A stretch of 6,994 bases of DNA, taken from Saprospiraceae bacterium. GTDB lineage: Bacteria; Bacteroidota; Bacteroidia; Chitinophagales; Saprospiraceae. Both the position numbers and the translations under genes were made by a program. Every line of letters starts with the position of its first letter. Positions within the stretch are counted from its first letter, which is position 1. The notes beneath the pieces are model-generated. The model worked only from the letters and a program-made list of their open reading frames with translations. It was not told the origin of the DNA and did not search any database. This document shows, piece by piece, positions 1 to 5,300 of this stretch. Location: assembly GCA_007128085.1 (NCBI GenBank), contig SKYC01000159.1:1-6994 (forward strand). The letters are read 5' to 3'.

Positions 1-180
1 CCTTTGTGTCCGGCAGTAAATCTCACGGTCATGGACCGTTTTACCTGTTTATATTTTTACTATACCTACTGGCTGAAGACACAAAAAATTAAAGTGAAAC
101 TATTGTGGCCACTGTTTTTCCCATTTCATGTATTAGGTAAAAAAGCCAATTATGACCTTTTACAAGTTGGGATGCAAACA
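1..180. other. Left-edge flank without a supportable gene
   Basis: This stretch is AT-rich. The only long open frame, on the + strand from base 4 to 219, starts with TTG, runs straight through the rpmE2 terminator hairpin and encodes an aromatic, low-information peptide that I do not recognise. A TAA at 17-19 could close a rightward gene entering from the left, but too few codons are visible to judge. No tRNA-like fold or promoter was seen on either strand. Confidence 0.5.
25..44 (+). terminator. Possible weak terminator of an upstream rightward gene
   Basis: ACGGTC (25-30) and GACCGT (34-39) form a perfect 6-bp stem around an ATG loop, followed by TTTT. It lies six bases after a TAA at 17-19 that might end a gene entering from the left. 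The stem is short and the T-run is brief, so this could equally be a chance palindrome. Confidence 0.3.
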
Positions 181-211
181 AAAATAGCCTCAATTATAAC
201 GATTGAGGCTA
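176..211 (-). terminator. Rho-independent terminator of rpmE2
   Basis: TAGCCTCAAT (185-194) and ATTGAGGCTA (202-211) form a perfect 10-bp stem with a 7-base loop. Read on the minus strand the stem is followed at once by TTTTTGTTTG (complement of 175-184), whereas the + strand side lacks a T-run. It begins about 30 bases past the rpmE2 stop, which suits a terminator for that gene. Confidence 0.8.
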
Positions 212-230
212 CCCTTTAACTTGTGAAATT

Positions 231-250
231 AACTGAGTTTTTACTCAGTT
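231..250 (-). repeat. Hairpin overlapping the rpmE2 stop codon
   Basis: AACTGAGT (231-238) and ACTCAGTT (243-250) form a perfect 8-bp stem with a 4-base loop. On the minus strand the loop is AAAA and the rpmE2 TAA (243-241) begins at the inner end of the 5' arm, so the last codons of rpmE2 form that arm. No T-run follows on the minus strand, so it is not itself a good terminator. It may protect the mRNA 3' end or assist the strong hairpin about 20 bases further on. Confidence 0.6.
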
Positions 251-540
251 TCAGCCGGTGTCTCCTCTGTTTCTTCCTCTTTTTTCTTGCCTGCGAACTT
301 AGCAAACTTTTTGTTGAATTTGTCGATTCGTCCGGCACTATCGACATATTTCATTTTACCGGTGAAAAATGGGTGGGATTTATTGGAAATCTCCAATTTC
401 ACCAGAGGGTATTCATTTCCATCCTCCCAAACAATGGTTTCCTTGCTTGGGGCACAGGACTTCGACAAAAAGGCCTCGTCGCAACTGAAGTCTTTAAAGA
501 CCACCAGTCTGTAGTTTTCTGGATGAATATCTTTTTTCAT
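241..540 (-). CDS. rpmE2: 50S ribosomal protein L31, type B
   Basis: This is a structural protein of the large ribosomal subunit that in known structures contributes to the bridge between the subunits. The 99-residue product opens with MKKDIHPENYRLVVF, typical of L31, and carries the family signature around residues 52-79 (SNKSHPFFTGK, then a DKFNKKF-like end). It has only two cysteines (C20 and C29) and no CxxC zinc motif, which places it in the zinc-independent type B class. The tail (residues 85-99) is a short lysine run followed by a Glu/Thr-rich acidic stretch beyond the usual type B core. The ATG at 540 is preceded by an A-rich leader without a Shine-Dalgarno sequence, as is usual in Bacteroidota. 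It has its own promoter at 661-690 and a terminator downstream, so it is probably monocistronic or only partly co-transcribed with yraN. In many bacteria type B L31 replaces the zinc form under zinc limitation; nothing here shows zinc control. Confidence 0.95.
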   Translation of the reverse strand: MKKDIHPENYRLVVFKDFSCDEAFLSKSCAPSKETIVWEDGNEYPLVKLEISNKSHPFFTGKMKYVDSAGRIDKFNKKFAKFAGKKKEEETEETPAETE

Positions 541-630
541 TTTTTTCTTATTTTTAATGAGATCAAAAGATGTTTACCGCCGTTCACTGACAAATAAATA
601 TCCCCGATTTTTATGGTAATGATTCAATTG

Positions 631-645
631 AACTCCCCGGGAGTT
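631..645 (-). promoter_or_regulatory. Palindrome in the rpmE2 leader
   Basis: AACTCCC (631-637) and GGGAGTT (639-645) are a perfect inverted repeat around one base. It lies 10-20 bases after the expected transcription start in an untranslated leader of roughly 115 bases. As RNA it would make a short GC-rich hairpin; as DNA it could be an operator. Ribosomal protein leaders often carry autoregulatory structures, but this role is inference. Confidence 0.35.
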
Positions 646-660
646 TCTGAATTTGGAGTG

Positions 661-690
661 CAAAGATACAACCTTTGCGAATATTACCAA
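661..690 (-). promoter_or_regulatory. Bacteroidota-type promoter for rpmE2
   Basis: On the minus strand TTG (690-688) is followed by exactly 19 bases and then TATCTTTG (668-661). This fits the known Bacteroidota housekeeping sigma consensus TTG-N19-TAnnTTTG. Transcription should start near 655, giving a leader of about 115 bases. The TTG lies inside the penultimate codons of yraN, so the promoter overlaps the end of the upstream gene. Confidence 0.75.
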
Positions 691-1064
691 GTTGAGCCCG
701 GAAAAAATACATCTCTTATGTGTTCAATTTTGTAATTGCGATCGTCAAAGTAGGTAAAACCCAATAAATCAAAACGCACTTCACCCTTGAAATTGTATGT
801 TTCCATGTAGTCTGAGGCTGCCTTGGCGAGGTTTTGCATTTTATTATCGGTGATGGCGTCGAATACATCCGTTGGGTTCCCGAATTTTCGGACTTTTACT
901 TCGTAAAAAACCAGGGTGTTGTTTTCTACTCCGACAATATCCAACTCACAGTGCCCGCTTCGCCAGTTTTGATGGAGGACTTGCACACCCATTGAATTTA
1001 GGTAGTTCAAAGCCAATTGCTCCCCCCAGTCGCCTGTTTTTTTGCTCATCGGTTTATCGTTCAA
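684..1064 (-). CDS. yraN: YraN / UPF0102 family protein with endonuclease-like fold
   Basis: The 126-residue product matches the UPF0102 (YraN) family in length and layout. An N-terminal helix carries GDWGEQLA (G11 to A18). Then come the nuclease-like core residues in CELDIVG (E40, D42) and VFYEVKVR (E55, K57), a helix starting near K75, and RFDLLGF (from R97). The E/D-ExK pattern is that of the restriction-endonuclease-like (PD-(D/E)XK) fold. The cellular role is not settled; a DNA-processing role is inferred from the fold. It is cytosolic, with no signal peptide or membrane segment. Two starts are possible: the ATG at 1064, or the ATG at 1049 (residue M6, MSKKTGDWGE). A TAACTTTG box at 1082-1075 would leave only a few leader bases before 1064, so the 1049 start is a real alternative. 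rpmE2 follows on the same strand after 143 bases. Confidence 0.9.
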   Translation of the reverse strand: MNDKPMSKKTGDWGEQLALNYLNSMGVQVLHQNWRSGHCELDIVGVENNTLVFYEVKVRKFGNPTDVFDAITDNKMQNLAKAASDYMETYNFKGEVRFDLLGFTYFDDRNYKIEHIRDVFFPGSTW

Positions 1065-1074
1065 AACTCGTGAG

Positions 1075-1082
1075 CAAAGTTA
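1075..1082 (-). promoter_or_regulatory. Possible -7 promoter box for yraN
   Basis: Read on the minus strand this is TAACTTTG, a full match to the Bacteroidota TAnnTTTG element. No TTG lies 19 bases upstream (1102-1104 reads TAT on +), so the -33 half is missing and the call is tentative. If used, transcription would start near 1070. Confidence 0.4.
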
Positions 1083-1088
1083 TTAAAT

Positions 1089-1114
1089 ACGGTAAACTTC
1101 TTATAATATACCGT
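1089..1114. repeat. Inverted repeat upstream of yraN
   Basis: ACGGTA (1089-1094) and TACCGT (1109-1114) form a 6-bp inverted repeat with an AT-only centre apart from two C residues. It covers the place where the -33 element of the yraN promoter should be, so it could be an operator, but a match this short may be chance. Confidence 0.25.
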
Positions 1115-1492
1115 TTGTCGGTTCATATTAGTTCGTCAATAGCATTTTACCACAAGGAATATTTACCACTGAACTTGAATGAAGAAATAGAAAGCCAACG
1201 GCAATATTTTTATGGAGTTCTATGGGGCGATATTTGCACATGAATTGAATTGGGGTGGAATATCCGTTACACTTCTGTGACAATGGGTTTTTCAAACCTC
1301 TAAAATAAATGTTAAATAAAATACCTCTTTTACTGACCTGTTGCAGTTTAAATATTAGGTATTGGTGTAATGTGATTTTTACCAAATGAATATGGGGTGA
1401 ATTGAAGTGATATGGGTTAAATTTGCAATTGGTTACAGAAGTTTTACCATTAGTTCTTGTAAACAAGACTCAATTAAGAAGACGTAAATTGA

Positions 1493-1514
1493 TGGCGAGT
1501 TTGATGGCTCGCCA
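1493..1514. repeat. Intergenic hairpin
   Basis: TGGCGAG (1493-1499) and CTCGCCA (1508-1514) form a perfect 7-bp, GC-rich stem with an 8-base loop inside AT-rich DNA. On the + strand it is followed by AATTTTGG, a weak T-run. No gene ends nearby, so it may be the end of an unannotated small RNA or a structural element. Confidence 0.35.
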
Positions 1515-1755
1515 AATTTTGGTATCATTTTTGTAACATATACCAATAAACCAGTAAATGAAAGTTAGAGAAGTGAATTGATTGGGTGATTGAATGGAGA
1601 CTGCCTTTGTTTCTGCAAAATCAAAATTACCTTTAAAACTCCTCCGAATAGTTTATTGGTCTGTTTTTATTGATTAAAATTTGAATGCATGATATATGTG
1701 TTCGGGTTTTGATTATACTTATTTAAGTAACTATATACTAAAGATATAAAAATTT

Positions 1756-1776
1756 TTAACCAAAAAACGTAATCTC
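1756..1776 (+). promoter_or_regulatory. Translation start region shared with the downstream giant gene
   Basis: TTAACCAAAA followed by AATCTC lies directly before the ATG at 1777, and the same two blocks occur before the ATG at 2388. It has no Shine-Dalgarno sequence; the A-rich block is the likely initiation signal, as in other Bacteroidota. Confidence 0.55.
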
Positions 1777-2340
1777 ATGAAAATTAAAACAATTAAAAAA
1801 TGGTGTTGCAATGCGATGTCAGGGGGTGTGTTGGCAATTTTGCCAATGTTCTTCCTGTTTTCCGTTGTCGGCACGGAGTTAAATGCTCAACAAGTGGATC
1901 GACCTTATTCGGAGTCAACTATGGCAGATGCCATAGAGATTCTAAAATCCGAAGTAGTGAACCTTCGACTGGAGGTCAGAAATCAGGGTGGCAGTGACGA
2001 AAACTATCTTTTGATGGAATACTACCCTAGTGTTATTAATAAGCTGGGTAGTTCAGAAACTTTTGAAGATGCCTTTATTGGAAGTCTCAATGTGTTTTTT
2101 ACATCGCAACACGGAAGTATGAGGTCAGAATTGCACCGTTCGATTTTTGGTACTCCTCAGTCACCGGATCCCTCCGGTGGAGATCCTGGTAGTGTTGAGT
2201 TTTCAACAGTAGCTTCTCCTGAATTTTATCACGGAGCGGTGGAGTCCGAGTTTAAGCAATTGATCGAAGCTATTGAGGCATCAGAAGGTCACCCTTCTTC
2301 GATGCAAGCACTATTTGATTTTATGAACAGCCATAAATAA
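1777..2340 (+). CDS. Secreted protein of unknown function
   Basis: I do not recognise this 187-residue protein. Residues 1-37 look like a signal peptide: a basic start (MKIKTIKKW), a hydrophobic core at about 18-32, and a likely cleavage after LNA (A37), before QQVD. No lipobox is evident at the cleavage point (the cysteines are at 10-11, in the basic region), so it is probably not a lipoprotein. The mature part of about 150 residues is acidic and appears mostly helical (segments near 48-68, 77-105 and 155-186), with a Pro/Gly/Ser-rich linker near residues 128-140. It has no cysteine, no repeats and no visible catalytic motif. The ATG at 1777 shares its 20-base upstream context with the giant gene 47 bases downstream, which suggests an operon and perhaps a joint role at the cell surface. 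A partner or chaperone role for the giant protein is conjecture. Confidence 0.8.
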   Translation: MKIKTIKKWCCNAMSGGVLAILPMFFLFSVVGTELNAQQVDRPYSESTMADAIEILKSEVVNLRLEVRNQGGSDENYLLMEYYPSVINKLGSSETFEDAFIGSLNVFFTSQHGSMRSELHRSIFGTPQSPDPSGGDPGSVEFSTVASPEFYHGAVESEFKQLIEAIEASEGHPSSMQALFDFMNSHK

Positions 2341-2367
2341 GTAAAAAGTAATTGAAGTTGATTCTCA

Positions 2368-2387
2368 TTAACCAAAATATAAATCTC
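2368..2387 (+). promoter_or_regulatory. Translation start region of the giant secreted protein
   Basis: TTAACCAAAA and AATCTC precede the ATG at 2388 in almost the same arrangement as before the ATG at 1777 (20 versus 21 bases from the first T to the ATG). The match extends into the coding sequence as ATGAAAAT in both genes. It supports this ATG as the true start. Confidence 0.55.
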
Positions 2388-5300
2388 ATGAAAATAAATT
2401 ACAAATTAAAAAATTCGATGCTTTGGTGCAGCCTGTTGGCGCTATGTCTGGTGGGCACCAACCAAGCATTTTCACAAACACCCATTTCTTGTCCGGGAAG
2501 TCCGGGGCCCTCAAGTTCATTTGATAGCAATATCAATACGCTTGAACTGGTTTGTGAATCTCAAACCATTAATTTCACGGGAACTTGTCCGGGAATTACT
2601 GGTGTTGAAAATCAAACAGCCCAGGTAGCTGACTTAGTTATCGGTGGAACCTACACACTGAATGTCAACTATTGGGCATGTAATTTTAGTCAGTTCACTT
2701 CCAATGGAGCGGTTTGGATTGATTTTGATGGAAACGGAACTCTTGATATGAGTGAAATGTTGGGGACGACCTCCACTCCTTTTGTTTCTGGTGGAGGGCA
2801 AACAGGAACCAATCCCACGGGCGGGGTAGATGCGACCTATACATTTACTGTGCCTTCTGATGCAGAGCCCGGAACCGTGACTATGAGAGCCATGCAACAG
2901 GAGACATCTATTACTCCATTGAATCCTTGTGCCTCTTTTATATGGGGATCTATGGTGGACTTCTCAATAGAGTTGATCGGTGTTGATTGTGACATCATTT
3001 GTCCGGAAGACATTGTAGTCAATAACGACCCCGGACAGTGCGGCGCTTTCGTTACTGTGCCCGAACCCGAATTCGAAGGACCTGAATGCGGTGGTTCTGT
3101 TGGGACGATAGTGGTGTTAGAGGAAGATTTTAACAACTGCTCACAGCCGAGTGGCTGGATCAATACTACCACATCTACCGGATCTACAACTCCCGGAGGT
3201 TGTATGGATGCTTTATTTAGTTATGAGTGTGATTCCGATGATACTGCGCCTTTTTGGTTGTCTAATCCAGGCTATCCCTCCGGTTTTGAAGGATGTATAG
3301 CTGTGATTGATGACGACGCACCTGGTTCAGGTATTGTTGGAGTTCATTGCATTGAATCACCCGTTATGGACTTGAGTGCAGGTGGAGTGGAGCTCACTTT
3401 CGACTTTTTGACCAGAGAGTTCCTTGGAAGTGGCGTATTTATTGTCGAAGCATGGAACGGTAGTTCCTGGGAACAAATATTTACAGAATCCGGAACGACT
3501 TCTGGAAGTGGCCAAACAGTCAGTCTGGCAGGTTTTGACAACAGTGATTTTCAAGTTAGGTTCTGTTACGACGATGAAGGTGCTTGGGCCTACGGAATTG
3601 CTATAGACAATGTGATTGTCACGGGCAACGATCCCGATGCGGATCCCGAACCGCCCATGTTTACCAATGATTACAACAACACAGATAATGCCAGTGATTT
3701 TTACCCGGTGGGTACAACTACGGTGACTTTTTCTTCTCAGGGAATCGGTTCATGTCAAGTGAACATTACTGTAGAAGATAATGAAGCCCCCACATTTCTG
3801 AATTGTAACGATATTGAAGTTACTCTCGGAGGAGGTGAGTGCGGACAATTTTTGAACTTTGACTTGGATGTCACCGATAATTGTCCTCCTGTGAGTGCTA
3901 CAATAGACGGGCCATTCTGTGATCCTTGTCTCAATCCTACAGGAGCTGCAGCATTGGCTTGTGGTGGACCACAGTTTACAGAGAACTCCATCATACAGTT
4001 TATTGAGACTCCCGGTGGTGGTTTTATTGAAGGATTTTGCTTTGAGCAGGGAACCGGAGGGTTTCCTCTTTCGCCTGAGATTTTCGTGCATATTCACGAG
4101 GAGCAAGCTCCTGGCGTTGTACCTTATGTGAATGGAGGGTTTGATCCTGTGGGGACTTTTAATTTCCCTCTCAGTGCTGCGAACAACGGAACTTGCGTTT
4201 GTTTGGACTTCCCCGATCCCGTTGATTTTTCAGGAGGAGGCGTTTGGATCGAGGTTCAGACATTTGAGTGGAGAGCGGTCGCTTCCCCAACTACTTGTGG
4301 GGGTACACCAGCTACCGGTAATGACTCCTATATTGTTTCCGCAGCTTGTGGGTTTGCTTCACCAATTACCTTTGCCAGTATTGGTTTTCAAAATGATGCC
4401 CCGTTTTCTGTTTTTTATAATTCAGGAGACCTGGATGCCATTCCCGATCCCAATGCACCTGCGGCCTGTAATGAATACCTAAGTGGTGATTTTATTCCGA
4501 TCGGGGAGCATTGCTTCCAGTACATTGCGGAAGATGGTTCGGGCAATATTGCTACTTGTGAATTTACCATCACAGTCAACGAGGTACCAAATCCTAGCTT
4601 GACCATGGTGTGTAACGATCTGGTTAATGTATCGCTGGACCAAAATTGTGAGGCCTTGATCAATGCCGATATGGTGTTGGAGGGAGGTCCATACAAATGT
4701 TATGACGACTATATTATTGACATTGAAACCCTGGGTGGCCAATCGGTCAGTAATCCCATTGGTGGACAGTACATAGGGCAGAATCTTGTCGTAAGTATTG
4801 AAGATCCGGATACCGGCAATAGCTGCTGGGGATACTTGTTTATTGAAGACAAACTGAAACCTGTTATAGTGTGTAGAGATGTAGTCATCGACTGCAATGA
4901 TGAGTTGCCTACGGAGCCGGCACCGGGCATTGATGCCCCGATCAGCTTGTTGATTGAAGATCTCGAAGATCTTGTTGGAGGTCCTGTTGCCAACCCAAGA
5001 GAGTTGGAGTACGAATTTGACTTTGGTTTCTTACCTTTAGATGCCACTGTTCTGGATGTGGATGTACGTGTAAAAATGACACATTCATGGGCATCGCAAT
5101 TGACTATCCAAGTAGAGGATCCCAACGGAAATCTTGTTTCCGTATTTAATGTAACCGGAGGTGTTGGATGCATAAATACAGCAAACCCATTTGACATTGA
5201 TGTTACCTTCGACGATGAAGGAGACGATGCTGCAAACTGCAATGATTTAGCAAGAGATGGAGATCCGGTAAGATCTTTGATGGGGGGCTTTGTCTCGTTT

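Larger units (their letters stand above)
1065..1776. other. AT-rich intergenic region between divergent transcription units
   Basis: No convincing gene is present in these 712 bases. The open frames on both strands (872-1243 on + and 1128-1466 on -) give low-complexity peptides with no family resemblance, and the first overlaps yraN antisense. The region contains the putative yraN -7 box near its left end, an inverted repeat at 1089-1114, a hairpin at 1493-1514, and the leader of the secreted-protein gene at its right end. Recurring GAATTG/GGGTG-type words (near 1243, 1397 and 1575) are low-complexity rather than true repeats. No full TTG-N19-TAnnTTTG promoter for the rightward genes was found. 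Confidence 0.6.

Noticed and set aside
4..219. + strand open frame of 71 codons from a TTG start
   Set aside because: It passes through the rpmE2 terminator hairpin, uses a non-ATG start, and gives an unfamiliar aromatic-rich peptide.
223..597. + strand open frame of 124 codons
   Set aside because: It is antisense to rpmE2, whose identity as L31 is clear from conserved motifs.
872..1243. + strand open frame of 123 codons
   Set aside because: It is mostly antisense to yraN, which has strong family motifs, and its remainder is low-complexity.
1128..1466. - strand open frame of 112 codons in the intergenic gap
   Set aside because: No family resemblance, irregular composition and no start signal; AT-rich DNA yields such frames by chance.
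1656..1683. Possible + strand promoter (TTG at 1656-1658 with TAAAATTTG at 1675-1683)
   Set aside because: The -7 box has one extra base and the spacing is about 16-17 rather than 19, so it does not fit the Bacteroidota consensus.
4709..5242. - strand open frame of 177 codons and many shorter ones across 2630-6900
   Set aside because: They are shadows of the continuous + strand frame starting at 2388, which has domain-level support throughout.
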